Shown in pieces: positions 41,170 through 52,371 of a stretch of 64,000 bases of DNA. Within the stretch, counting starts at the first letter, position 1, and every line of letters starts with the position of its first letter. Location of the stretch: positions 3,134,400 through 3,198,399 of the forward strand of contig OY783197.1 of the NCBI GenBank assembly GCA_963678675.1, written 5' to 3'. The position numbers and the translations under genes are program-made. This DNA is from Xiphydria camelus. Taxonomy: Eukaryota > Arthropoda > Insecta > Hymenoptera > Xiphydriidae. The notes below the pieces were generated by a model. The model was not told the origin of the DNA and searched no databases. It saw only the letters and a list, made by a program, of their open reading frames with translations.

Positions 41170-43922
41170 GGCCAGGTTCTGCTGGATTACGCTCATTTTT
41201 GAAATAATTAGTATTAATTGTACAAGAAATATTAAAAATCAAAACTTTGTACAGGTGAAAGTACACATATTTAACTACTAAAAAAAAATATTTTTGAATT
41301 TTTTTTCAAAATGGCGGCTCCCAAAATGGCGGCTGAAAATTGTCCAATTATTTGGTGGTTGGAAAGATTTCTCGAGAACCAATCATCTGAAAGCAAAAAA
41401 CAAAAGAGATTCTTAATCTAGATGGAATTGGTTATCGTATTGACCACTCTGAGATTTTTTCACCGAAAAACAACAAAATGGCGGACTTATGAATTTTTCG
41501 ACCTATTTTATGCACTTACAATTGTTTATAACTTTTTTAAAAAACAATCGATATATCTGATTGTGGTCAATACGATAGAGAGACATCTAAGAAGCAAAAT
41601 GCCGTTTGAATCAAGTCGATAAATGGAATAGTTTTTGAAAAAACTTTCCGACCAGTTGAAAAAACGTGGTTTCGAGAAAAAGCAGTTTAAAGTTTTTTTT
41701 GTGAAAAATCGTAAAAAAAAGTGGTTTTCACTTACATATCCATTCCAGCTTCGTACACAACTCCTTCTCGATCTTCGTAGGCATCATTTTCCAGGCTTCT
41801 TGCATTTCTAGCCGCAGTTCGCTGCTCCTTGGACGCTTCAGAGGCTTCAAACTCGGCCCGATCAACACGCTTCTCGTTGACCTTATCAGCGTACTGCCTA
41901 GCTTGCGGACCAATTTTGATGCCCATTACTTCCATAACTTTCAATATTGCTAGGAATCCTTCATTGAATATGCAAGCAGCACTAAGAGCCGCAATTTCCA
42001 GTGTTTGTTTTCCAACAAACTTGTGTTTAGGGGCTATGTTCCATACACAAGAATTATAACTTTCGTTATTATTTTGAGTATTAGCCCCTAAACACCTCTC
42101 GAGCAGCTTTTCGTCAGTCAAATCTTCGTAAATGGGTTGTAAAAGTTCTTGTACTTCTTGATCAAAAGCCGGAGGATGTTTGAAATTCTGCGATTGACCT
42201 GTAGCTGCTGCCTTTTGAAAATCGCACCAGGAATCCGCTCCGGCTGGACAATACTCGTGCTGCGGTCTAGCGTCGGTGGAGCACTTGTGAAAAAGTGAAG
42301 CGAGAATTGCTTTTTTCATGTCTGTCACAGAGTCGGGATGGGCAAGCACAGCTTTTTTGAAATAGGTCGATAATTTTGAAAGTTGAGCTTCGGTGAATTT
42401 TAAAGATTGTACTGGAGGTTGGTCTGATTTTTTAGTCCTCTTTTTTTTTGGTACTACTTCACCTCTTTGTAATGCCTGTTTTGTTTCCTGTGCTTTCAGA
42501 GCTCTCTTTACTTTTGCAAGGCCTTTTTTTGCTTCCTTGCCGCGTTTATAAATGCTCTTGCCTACATGTAAAACACACGCTTTTTTCTTTACTTTCAGAA
42601 CATCACCGTACGGTTCACAATCTTCGAGATGTCTGAAAGTCTTGCTATCGCCGTCGCCGATGTAATACTCATACATAACATCGTATTGCTCCACAGACCT
42701 CAAGAACATTTCTTTCACTCCTTCGACTTCTATGAGACCGGCACTTCCATCGTGATCTCGCGTACAATTCCCTGCTTCACAATGCTCAGTAAACCAAGCA
42801 TCGAACTCTGGTGTATTTTCGGGAAACTGTTTCGAATAATTGCGGCATGCTTGGCAAATTTTTGACTTGACGACAACATCTACGACTTTATTTGAATATT
42901 TGCCAATCAAACTCACAATACCAAGGAGAGCTGTATAACCTCTTTTAGGCCAAGACCCATCACCCGAGACAGTAAGCCGATTTTCAGGAAATCCTTTTTC
43001 TTTATTTCTTTCTTTCTCTTCTTTGACGGCTTTTCTAAAAACTACTTCACTGACGGCTTTTATTGCAATGTCAACATGCTGTAAGCACTTATAATAACCG
43101 TCTAAACTCAAAGCACTCACTGAAATGTCCATCAGTCCACAAAAATTTAACAATCCATAAAAGCCAATTCCTAGTAAGCGAAATACATAAACCATCCTTC
43201 GGTTTATTTCATAACCGCTACTTATTTTTGAACAGGAAGGGATTGCTTCACTTTTCTCACAATCACAATTCATTTGTAATTCAAAACCAAGTCCTTTCGA
43301 ATTACTCTTTCCAAAATCGGGTTTTTTATGACAGTTTGCACAAATAACTCTCTGCTGCAATGATAAAAATAAAGACCACTGAACGATTACGTAAGCTACA
43401 GATGGATAGACAGTCGGTTCAAATTGTGCATCTGTTTCTTCGAGTTTTTTAGCAGCAGCACTGGTACTTTGAGTATTACTATCTGAGGTGTATTGATTGC
43501 CATGAAACAACTTTTTTCTCGGTTTATAGTCAAAGTCTCTTCCTTTTTTCCGGTCTGACATGATGATTTCAAGCGCGCACGAAAATAAATTTACCAACGT
43601 AAAATCTGATGCCTACAAGGACTCCAGGCAGACTAAACTGTGCAGGACACTTTAGAAATGAATGAGAGAGAAAAATTTAGAAAGTTGGAGGGGTAGAGAG
43701 CAATATGAGTCGGCTCGGCGGCTTGCAGCAGCTGCCTTTGTGCGAAGGGCTCGAGCGGTCAAGATTTGCCTCGGCGCGCGTGACTCACACCGCTTGCCCA
43801 CGGCTTTCCTCGCCTCGCAGGCCTTCGGGACCAATTTTAAAACATTTCTAGGAGTATTTTTGAGCAAAATATGCAATAAAAAAAAATTCGATTTTTTGAA
43901 AAAAATCCAGCAGAACCTGGCC
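41170..43922 (-). mobile_element. Complete Kolobok-type DNA transposon (2753 bp)
   Basis: The terminal inverted repeats GGCCAGGTTCTGCTGGA (left) and TCCAGCAGAACCTGGCC (right) are exact complements, and TTAA flanks both ends (41166-41169 and 43923-43926). It encodes one long transposase on the minus strand. TTAA duplication together with a GDGSW...GDGDSK transposase fits the Kolobok superfamily; relatives are often auto-labelled Mutator-like. Intact ends and frame suggest recent activity. Confidence 0.85.
41732..43561 (-). CDS. Kolobok-type transposase (609 aa)
   Basis: This is a DDE-type transposase that would cut and rejoin the ends of its host element. The best start is ATG 43561 (MSDRKKGRDF); the open frame upstream begins only with a non-ATG codon. 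The N-terminus has a Cys-rich zinc-binding segment (CANCHKK about residues 74-80 and CDCEKSEAIPSC about 99-110). The probable catalytic acids lie in VSGDGSWPKRGY (about Asp201), YYIGDGDSKTF (about Asp303/305) and NNNESYNSCVW (about Glu500). A basic segment (KKKRTKK) near 375 may be a nuclear signal. No stop or frameshift interrupts it. Length is typical for autonomous elements. Confidence 0.88.
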   Translation of the reverse strand: MSDRKKGRDFDYKPRKKLFHGNQYTSDSNTQSTSAAAKKLEETDAQFEPTVYPSVAYVIVQWSLFLSLQQRVICANCHKKPDFGKSNSKGLGFELQMNCDCEKSEAIPSCSKISSGYEINRRMVYVFRLLGIGFYGLLNFCGLMDISVSALSLDGYYKCLQHVDIAIKAVSEVVFRKAVKEEKERNKEKGFPENRLTVSGDGSWPKRGYTALLGIVSLIGKYSNKVVDVVVKSKICQACRNYSKQFPENTPEFDAWFTEHCEAGNCTRDHDGSAGLIEVEGVKEMFLRSVEQYDVMYEYYIGDGDSKTFRHLEDCEPYGDVLKVKKKACVLHVGKSIYKRGKEAKKGLAKVKRALKAQETKQALQRGEVVPKKKRTKKSDQPPVQSLKFTEAQLSKLSTYFKKAVLAHPDSVTDMKKAILASLFHKCSTDARPQHEYCPAGADSWCDFQKAAATGQSQNFKHPPAFDQEVQELLQPIYEDLTDEKLLERCLGANTQNNNESYNSCVWNIAPKHKFVGKQTLEIAALSAACIFNEGFLAILKVMEVMGIKIGPQARQYADKVNEKRVDRAEFEASEASKEQRTAARNARSLENDAYEDREGVVYEAGMDM

Positions 43923-43926
43923 TTAA

Positions 43927-44809
43927 AGTCGGATGACCCTCCGACTTCGCTGACTAAAATTTCCCTCTCGCCGTTTAGATTGTCAGAGACACTCGTCGAA
44001 TTGAATTTTATCGAGGAACGATGAGAGTTTGCGCGTCAGGTCGTTCTCCGTGTCGAAGTAAATGTTTCATGCGAGTTTTTGCGAAGTCTTTAGTATTTTT
44101 ACTTCTACTCGGAGAACGCCTTAGGGTTTTCAATATTAAATCGAATATTTTGATTCGAAGAATTGCTTACAATTAAAATATATATTGTTGAATATTCTTG
44201 CATTATTGTGTATGCTGTTTGAAATTAGAGTTTTGAGATGAGCATTTCTTTTTTCTTACTTCTTACTTTAATATTCCAACATTTGTATACGCGACATACA
44301 TGTACTACAATTCAATAGAGTCCTTAGTCCGTTTAGATGAATAAATTGCTAATCATATTCATGAAATATTTTTTCAGCTTTCGCAAACAGTAAGTGTACA
44401 TTACTCAAGTGTGTTTTATTATGAAAGGTAGATCAAGCTCCGGTGACGGATGCGTCCCGGGACGTTATCCCTAGTGTAGGCCCTTGCACCGGGGTGGAAC
44501 GAATGGAATTCGTGGAATGGTTGTGTTGGAGAGAATGTGTTGCATCTTTTTAAATATAGCCGAGGGAGGTAGGATAGTCTTTCGGAGCGAATGTGTGACT
44601 AATTTTAAGTAGGAAGGGCCGGGCGGAAGTTCCTTCGCGGAATAACGCGCGAAAGCTCTTCCGGATCCGAGGTTCGAATGAAAGCGCCCGCGGTTCTAGA
44701 CCCGGACACACGCGAAAATGAAGTACTTAAGTCGTCCAAGTGTTTTTAGAAGTGCGCGAAGTGAACGCGAAAAGGCTCGAAGTTAATTGGCTCGAACAAT
44801 TCCGAGCTG
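43927..44809. other. Sequence right of the Kolobok element
   Basis: A strong acceptor-like CCCTCTCGCCGTTTAG ends at about 43978 and is followed by open frames, one ending LSETLVELNFIEER and a stop at 44024. It could be a terminal exon of the gene at 40605, with the transposon in the intron, but this is not established. The remainder is unremarkable. Confidence 0.3.
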
Positions 44810-45170
44810 CGATTCTGACGATCGCAGATCGTCGTTCGAGCTTATTTACTTGGCAAGGAAATCTCTGATAATGTTCGTTCTTTATCTTTACGAATCTTTA
44901 GAGATTCGTGTAGATCGAAGGCCGACCGAGGAGATTTCAAAATGAAGCAAGAAGTGTGGCAGTGAGTAAAAGGCTCGAGGATTCGATCAAATGTGCACAG
45001 ACGTTTACGGACTGCGATTCAGCGAATCGCAGGTCGTCGTTTGGGCTAGCAACTTATTTAGCTCGCGAGAAAGTTTCGTAAAGAGAACGCCCGTACTTCG
45101 ATCTCGATATATCTCTGCGGACTCATTGAGATCCAAGGGCGGACTGAACCGATTCGAAGCGTCGCACGGG
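44810..45170. repeat. Diverged ~180-bp tandem duplication
   Basis: About 44810-44940 and 44998-45160 share CTGCGATTC, CGCAGRTCGTCGTT, CTTATTTA, TCGATCTC/GATCGAAGG and CCGA(C/A)CGA-like blocks in the same order. Diverged by perhaps 30%. Confidence 0.5.
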
Positions 45171-45217
45171 TGAACAGAAATTTTCATCTCGTTTTGTACA
45201 AGGTTCTCTTTGAAACG

Positions 45218-45310
45218 GAATCGGTGGAAGTCACTGATTCTCAGTTATAAGATTGAGAAATCTGTCATATCTATAATTGAGAATCTGTGACTTTCCATCG
45301 ATTCGGATTT
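45218..45310. repeat. Hairpin repeat
   Basis: GAATCGGTGGAAGTCACTGA pairs with TCTGTGACTTTCCATCGATT, and GATTCTCAGTTATA with TATAATTGAGAATC, forming one stem of about 40 bp with mismatches. Confidence 0.75.
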
Positions 45311-45602
45311 AGAGAGTCTGGTCGATTCGATCGAATGATATGGAAAGGTGATATTGTTCATCCTTGCGAGGCTTACGTCGAATGCAGGGAATCTTCGAGC
45401 CTGCCTAAGTAATCTACGCATTATCGGGAGCTTTGCTCGAAGAGGCGATTCGCCGAAGAGGATGATTTACTTATTTGTCGTATTGTCACCGTGCACTTTG
45501 TCATTCGTATATTATTTTATGTCAATATTTTGTATCCAGGGATCTCATGTTCGAGCTTTTGAATATTTCATATCATATGACCTGATTTTAACGCTTTCCT
45601 AC

Positions 45603-45865
45603 CCAGATAGATAAATTTGCGTAAATTGTACAGTAACTCTAGGTAGTATTATTAGCTCATCTGATGCATCAAGGTAGTGTGCTCTATGAGTCATCATTAA
45701 GCAAGCATATTTGTATCATTAAATAATTTCAAACTAAGTAGTACAATTAAAATGCTAAACATTTATTTAATATACCTTACATTTTTCGTTGATATGTTGC
45801 TACAATAAATATTGCGATTAATTTGAATAGTATTATGATGTACATTTAACAATTTTCTGAAGAAC
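45603..45865 (+). repeat. Dispersed repeat, copy A
   Basis: It aligns in direct orientation with 50452-50930: TGTACAGTAACTCTAGGTAG, TCATTAAGCAAGCATAT, CTACAATAAATATTGCGATT. Copy B carries extra sequence that copy A lacks. Confidence 0.6.
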
Positions 45866-47352
45866 AATTTTTTTCAAACGCTCATACAAGTCTATCCGGG
45901 TAGTTTCTTGGTTTTTTATTCGATTGAATTTTATGCATTTATATAATTTGAAGTTTTATGTGATCACATACCTAAATGATATACAATACGTGAGATCCTT
46001 ATTTGTATTAAGAAATACGTGGCATTTTATTTGCATTCGAAATATTGAGATTTATATTTCATAAAAATGTATGAAATTGTTTATATGCCTCAAATTGCAT
46101 TTGAGAATGGAATAATTGATTTCTGTCAGCATATTTTCTGCTCCTTTCTAACGATCAATATTATCATACGAGTAATATGTTGCGCCGAATAGATAAGAGG
46201 CTAAGATGGAATGTAGATACAATCTGTTAATACTTACATTGTCAGCAAATTGCTGAACTATAATTTTCAGCGAAATAAATGTTGACCAAATTGAGTGTGG
46301 ATTAGTATACTTATTGCGCCTACTAGCGTATATTAGTTCTGGCGTTTATCGACGATTAAGTATTGACAAAATTTTGCCATATTCTGTCTCAAGATCTTAG
46401 CTGTTTGATGCATTTGGAAAATCTAAAAAAGTCCATCTTTGTAGTTGGCTGCGTATTTCTACATAAAATCAATCGAGTCGTTAATGAACATTTTCTCGGT
46501 AATGCTGATTCATCGAGAAACGTCGTTCGCGGCTCGATACCACTTTACTTTTGACTCATCGATCCTGCTACAATGTTCCGAGGTAGCTCCTCATTTTCAG
46601 CGAAATGAATTGGGAATAACTGAATGAGTAGATCATCAAGGATTTCGGATTTGTGTTGGATTGGTCAAAGATGATAATATTTGTGACAATGTCTTAGTGG
46701 ATGTCAATGTCTCAACGAATGGCAATATCTCAATGGATGACAATGTCTCAATGAATGACAGTGCGATGATGATGATCTTGAATTCCGAGTGAATCTAGGA
46801 TTTATGTATCGTAGGCACGTGAGTATTCTTTTTTCTCTGTAATATATTATCAGCAACATGTTTTCGTAAGTAGGCGTACGTGCTTATTGATTAATCAATT
46901 TTATTCGTTTTATTTAACTAAATATTTACTGCTCCATATAATATTTCAGTATTGCTCTTTTTTCATTCAACATTATTTCATTCATATCCAACTTAATTCA
47001 TATAATCATTTTACTTAATTACAATATTCAAAGCGTTAAATGTTTTTATGGTGCCAATATTTTTTAAATCAACATTATGTTATTATCTAAATTAAATTAA
47101 ATTATTGATTTTTAATTATTAGGTGTACAACTTTGCTCCCGCTGATTTTTACATTAAACTGGTATAGGAAAACGGCTTAAGCAAAATTGTACACCTAATG
47201 CAATGTATGCACAGACTTTCCATTACGTTTTGTTCAGAATTACGCTATAAATATAAGAGCCTAATTTTAATTGTTTTTATTTTTTATTGGTTGTAGTTTT
47301 ATCACCTTGAAATTTAATTGATAACTGGAAGCGATTATATATGTAGGGGGAT
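45866..47352. other. AT-rich intergenic DNA with small repeats
   Basis: No gene is seen. At 46686-46757 there are about four imperfect copies of an 18-24 bp unit (GACAATGTCTCAATGAATG). At 47120-47202 a small hairpin has arms ATTAGGTGTACAACTTTGC and its near complement. Confidence 0.5.
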
Positions 47353-47356
47353 TTAA

Positions 47357-47574
47357 CCCCTTCAGACCTGATTTTTTTTTCGCGGAGTAAATAAAAATGT
47401 TAATGATGTTTTAGCCTTTGGGGTATTATTATATTTTAACATATTTCTGAAATCTTTATTTAAAATTTTTTTTATATTTATGTGCAAACAGTACAGTTGT
47501 ATTTTTGCGTAACATTTTTTAATAAAATAGCTAAAATCCAATGTACATTCTCGTGTACACCAGGTCTGAAGGGG
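47357..47574. mobile_element. 218-bp TTAA-flanked piggyBac-like miniature element
   Basis: The ends CCCCTTCAGACCTG and CAGGTCTGAAGGGG are perfect complements flanked by TTAA (47353-47356 and 47575-47578). The interior is AT-rich and non-coding. A scrap with the same end is near 59905-59930. Confidence 0.85.
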
Positions 47575-47769
47575 TTAATTTACAATACCTGTATTCAGTC
47601 AATATATTCGTTATTGCACATGCATTACATATCTATGATACATTATTAATTAACTATTTTTTCTGTAATATTCGTTTTTTCCGCACTCCTACTTTCAATT
47701 TATATTTTATATGTGTTTATATTTATATGAAATGCTGAATACCCTCAATTGAAATGATATTGTTATATA

Positions 47770-47842
47770 AAAACATCTGGCAGAACAATATTGCGTGGAA
47801 GTGATGTGGGTATATTCGGTTAAAGAAAATTATTAAAACAAA
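47770..47842. mobile_element. Half copy of the 230-bp foldback family
   Basis: CATCTGGCAGAACAATATTG, GTGGAAGTGATGTGGGTATA and AAGAAAATTATTAAAACAAA match one arm of 34289-34518. The second arm is missing. Confidence 0.8.
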
Positions 47843-47878
47843 ATGAATGAAAAATTAATAAGAAATTGTTTATTCTGA

Positions 47879-48130
47879 CTATGAATCATGTATACTGGAT
47901 ATAATTGGTTTATGATAGCTAAAATACGATACATAAACTTGCGAGTGTAGCGTATCAATAAAACGTTGCAAAACTGCATCAATACTTGTTCCGCCGCTAG
48001 TCGTCGCAACTGTTTTGTCAGAGCTCATATCAAGTTCCAACTTATCCTTCAAAAAAGTAATAAGTGTTGTAGATGCGGGATCATTAAAATTTACGTTGAA
48101 ATCACCACTCGCAATCATCGGTCGGAGATG
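47879..48130 (-). pseudogene. Endonuclease/exonuclease/phosphatase-domain fragment of a mobile element
   Basis: The minus strand reads GDFNVNFND, then LITFLKDKLELDM, then GGTSIDAVLQR and YVSYFSYHKPIISSI before a stop at 47879. These are the last motifs of the EEP fold (GDFN, S/T-x-IDxV, S-x-H-x-P). Such domains occur in LINE elements and in some Helitron/PIF1-type proteins of arthropods; which one is not resolved. The N-terminal half is not recognisable. The 183-codon frame extends to 48430 but that part looks unrelated. Confidence 0.55.
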
Positions 48131-48514
48131 ATAATCTTCCCCAAGTATAGCTGAACCCTCTATAGTGAATGGTAGAAGGACGAATAGTCCAGGCGTCAGA
48201 GGTCTAAAATCAGTCGATGGTTCGAATAATTCCTGGGGAGATTTTTTTCTATCGCTTCTTTTCACGTTTAAGTAGACAAATATAAAAAATGGGCACCAAA
48301 ATTCGGTCCGGAACATATTGTTTAAACAAATGAAAGGGTAGATTTTAGTGTTTTTTGCACATATCTCCGAAAATATTCCTTCTACGAAAAAATGGCAGGG
48401 AACTAAATTGTTCGGCACTAAATTCTCCACAAAAAAAGTATCTACATTTTTTTCAATCGGAGCAACCGTTTCAAAGATATAACCCTGCGAAGGGGGGGCC
48501 GCTCGTCCGACTCA

Positions 48515-49098
48515 TTGTAAGTAGACATCAGTTGAATCCAGCGGAAAATGATTGGAAAATGGTGAAGAGAGTTTTTAGATATTTAAAAGGAACAAAACCA
48601 TTAGGTTTGAAATACACAGGTGAGACAAATGATGTTCAGTCGTATTCAGACGCGAGTTTTGGAGACTGTAGAAATTCATTAACAACTTGCGGGTTTTTGA
48701 TAAGACTATTTGGAGATGTGGTAACTTGCCGTACTCATAAACAATCGTATATAGCATTGTCTACTTGTCAAGCTGAATATGTTGCGATGAGTGAAGCAGG
48801 TCCAGAGATGTGTTCTTTATATAATTCATTGAGACTAATGTTAACCGATCCAATACTTCCTATGATATTATGGTGCGATAACAAAGCAGCAATAGTCAGT
48901 ACCGAGACGAGTGGGGGAAATAAATTGAGACATATGGTTGAGATAAAAGAGCACTACATTAAAGAATGTGTTAAGAATAAAATAATAAAAATTAAATGGA
49001 TCAGATCAAAAGAACAATTGACAGACATATTCACAAAACCATTATCCTTCGAATTGCCTAAATATTTCGTAGAAAACATTATGAATACTCAATATTAA
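48515..49098 (+). pseudogene. Ty1/copia retrotransposon RNase H C-terminus
   Basis: The frame from HQLNPAENDWKMVKRVFRYL onward contains YSDASFGDC, CGFLIRLFG, ALSTCQAEYVAMSEA, LWCDNKAAI, MVEIKEHYIKECV and LTDIFTKPLSFELPKYF. These are the copia-type RNase H signatures in order. The domain ends at a natural stop. Reverse transcriptase, integrase and gag are missing upstream, so it is 5'-truncated. The 3' flank has a purine-rich AAATGGAAGAGATG at about 49122; a TGTTGGCGCG at about 49189 might start an LTR. Confidence 0.88.
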
Positions 49099-50359
49099 TT
49101 TTGTGCTGTGTACAGGTGCTAAATGGAAGAGATGAATATAGGCGAGACAAAACTGAATCGGTTTGTTCAAACTAGTTTGTGCAAACATGTTGGCGCGTGA
49201 AACGGGCCCTTTAGGCTACGCGGTATCCTTTCGAAATGGGCATGCTCGCGATTTTTGTTTGCTCATTCGTTAATACTTTTTGTGCTTATTAATAAGATGT
49301 TTTTTTTTTTTTCTGAGCACTAATTTCTTTTCTTTTATTGTTTAAAGTTTGACTTCGATTCAAACGAAATCCTTAGTGATGTCACTAAAGCCATTGGCAA
49401 GGGGTTTGTGAATGGTGGGGAATCTGTTGCCCGACTCTGATCGGTCGGTTAAAATGGCGGTGAAAGTGCGACGCTTTAAAACGAATGCCTTTTTTAACAC
49501 GTCGAAAATAATGGAAAAACATTTTTTTAATTACCCATTTCTTACCTACATTACTTTAATACCCTAATCTTCCGATTCGTGCACTTTAAACAGTTGTACA
49601 CAAAGTTGTGAACATGCCCATTCTCGACGAAATGACGGCGCTGGGCAAATGCTTTTACCCGCCGGAAGTGAGAGGGGGGGAGGGATGTAGGACGCGGGGG
49701 CTGCAGGATACGCGCGCGCGCATCCCCCGTTTGAACATTTAACGTCGTATACCGTTCTGCCGAGGCAGCGATTATACCAAGGACGCGCGCTGCAAGATTA
49801 AGTACGTCTTTCGAGTGACGAAGGTGCGACGAGTCATCGGAGCCCAACGGGCGTCGAAGGAGTGTTTGCACGTACCTTCCGGTAAACGAGCGCTTAGCCT
49901 TGGTTCCGTTAATTTGACGAGGGGTCACAGGCGCTGCTGTGTTTGCCGCTTATTAATTTGCCGAAAGGTGAAGTGGAAGGGTTGGAGGGGAGGGGGAGAG
50001 GAAGAGAGAGAGAGAGAGAGAGAGAGAGGAAGGGAGAGAGAAGGAAGGAAGGAACGAATAAGAGGTACAAAAGAGGCAATCGGTTCTAATAAGCGTTGTA
50101 CAAATATTCGACGAGGCTCGCCGTGTACTCGTATACATATATATACGTATGGAACTCCGGAATCGTCGGACCGCGCGGCGTCTAACGATAAGCTCCGCCG
50201 AGCCTCCGCGCGGCGCTTCGTTTACGTTGCAATTTGTCGTGCGAAACTCCTGACCGAAGTAACGACAGAGACGAAGAGGGAATTCGGTCTTTGTAAAAAA
50301 AATAGCCATGTTTTTAAATTCAATTTGTAATTTGTACACGTATTCAATGTTATACGAAG
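49099..50359. other. Copia 3' flank and a GC-rich island with (GA)n
   Basis: After the copia fragment the DNA becomes GC-rich at about 49620-50260 with a (GA)n tract at 50003-50029 and several overlapping open frames of low-complexity content. It may be a promoter or UTR, but no gene was recognised. Confidence 0.35.
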
Positions 50360-50930
50360 AAAGAATGCGCGAAAAAATAATTATTCGCAGAGTTGTAAGT
50401 GCGTTTCTCTTTGCGACATTATGACGTCATTGATATGTCAGAGATCTAGATAGACAACAATGTACGTAAGCTGTACAGCAACTTTAGGTAATATTGGCTA
50501 ATCAGATTCATCAAGTTTCTGCACTTTACGAATCGTCACATTAAGTAAAGATATGTATATTCGCGAAATTAAATGATTTTAAAATAACGAAAATAAAATA
50601 CTACCATCTCAGGTGGAAATCATTTATTTACTTTTTATGTAATCCATATGTGATTTTGGATAATATATTAGTTCTATATTACTAACCATATAAGGATTGT
50701 ATACAGATTTTTCAATGTTTGTATAATCCATACACAGCCTTTATATGACTAATATAGAAATAATATATCATCCACATATGACCAAAATAACGTATGAATT
50801 ATATACAAAATTTTTGGAACTTCTCCTCCTGGGATGCATTCAATATAAATATAATTTCTCGTAAATATGTAGCTACAATAAACACAGCAATTAATTTCAA
50901 TCCCACTATAATGTAAATTTAATAATTTTG
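50360..50930. repeat. CRE-containing repeat (reverse) and dispersed repeat copy B
   Basis: The segment 50360-50440 is the reverse-orientation member of the family at 26885-27180, with ATGACGTCAT at 50421-50430. The segment 50452-50930 aligns with 45603-45865. It includes an extra imperfect palindrome at about 50640-50790 (CATATGTGATTTTGGATAAT and its near complement) that the other copy lacks. Confidence 0.6.
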
Positions 50931-51985
50931 TAGTGTCCTCTGGACGCTACTAATTTCTGTCTGTCCGTCCGTCCGTCCGTTATCAAAATGTATTTAAATG
51001 GATATATCTCTTAAACTCTAAAATGGACGGATTTCAACTATTTAACTTTTATTTTGTAGAGCTCCATGTAGAGAATATGCGTTTCAATTTTCATTGAAGT
51101 TGGTTCATCTGTTCTGAAGTTATCACAGAATGAAAATCTCCCAAATTCGCAGTTTTTGGCGAATAACTCAATAACGGTTCATCTGATTTCGATGAAATTT
51201 TGATAAAAAATCAGCAGTACTTACAATTAGTCGAAAGTATACTAACAATTTGGTCAAATTTCGTGCAGTTATTTTGAAGAATTTGCTCAAAAACGTCGAA
51301 ATTTTCATGTAAATTTTGTACGCCCCCTTTTTTATCGCACGCTTTTATCGATTTTTACCAAATTTGTTAGTATCATGTGGGGTGGTCTAGTACTATTTGG
51401 TATTATGATTGAACCCTATCGGTTTAGCGGTTTTGAAGTTATCAACAAAAAAGTGAAATTTTACGTTTTGCGATAACTTTTGCGTGGATCATGTGATTTA
51501 AATGTTTATTAGCTTGTTAATGCAACTCGAAACTACGATTAAAACGACTTATAGATAAAAATTATCAGTGGAGTTTCGGCAAAGTTGTTCCAAAAGAAGT
51601 TTTCCAATTTCACTGTTTCTTTGACATTTTTTTATTGCGTGTTTCTATTTCACCGAAATTTAGCGAACTTGTAGAGGAAGGGAAACTAAACATTCTGATA
51701 TAAAAATTGTCGAAATCGCACCAGTCGTTCAGAAGTAACGGGTGATGGTTTTTTTAGAATTTTTGATAAAAATATAATGTTTTAAATTTGAGAGATTAAA
51801 TCGTCCAAAAGACACGTTTAGGATAGAGAACCTATCTTAGAATTAATAATCCACGCTCCCCAAGTACTACGAGGCGAAGCGCTTTCCTTTTTAATTTATT
51901 TTTTAGCATCTTTTTTTTACATTCATGTTGCAAAATAAACGTAAACTCTAGAACGATGAATTATTGTACAATAGTTCGTATGAAT
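50931..51985. repeat. ~1-kb unclassified insertion beginning near a GTCC tetranucleotide run
   Basis: It lies between two stretches that are almost adjacent in the copy at 45.6-45.9 kb (ending TAATAATTTTG and resuming CATACAAGTCTACC). It begins TAGTGTCCTCTGGACGCTAC, has CTGTCTGTCCGTCCGTCCGT, then several diverged repetitions of a sentence like AACTC(A)ATAACGGTTCATCTGA. No coding frame is seen. Confidence 0.4.
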
Positions 51986-52157
51986 ATTGTGATGATCATA
52001 CAAGTCTACCTGGGTGTCGTTTTTTAGCTCAAATGAGGTCGAAAGTGAAGAGAATGAAGAAATACGAACTAAATAATTCCCAGGGAAAAGTTATATATTT
52101 GAGATATAAAAGAAATAATATATTAATATCTGTAACGAGTATTCTAAATACATATAC

Positions 52158-52371
52158 AGTGTGAGTCAAAACTTTCTCGCCAGGAGAGAAACTTAAATCG
52201 CTATTATCTCATTATCTATGAGCTCTTGGCTCATGTTTGCATAATACCTCTTGAAGATTACATTTTCATCTACAACAAAGTCTTATGTCGATGTAGGCGA
52301 AAAGTTTATAAATAATGAGATAATAGCAATTGAAATTTCTTTCCCGGGGAGTAAGTTCAGACTCACACGAT
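52158..52371. mobile_element. ~212-bp foldback element, complete copy
   Basis: The ends GTGTGAGTC and GACTCACAC flank complementary arms: left TTATCTCATTATCTATGAGC and right TTATAAATAATGAGATAATA. It is the parent type of the tandem array at 27738-28477 and the eroded copy at 7015-7175. Confidence 0.85.

Noticed and set aside
47879..48430. Full 183-codon minus-strand frame as one protein
   Set aside because: Only the part below about 48130 has EEP motifs; the upstream half is AT-rich and shows no domain.
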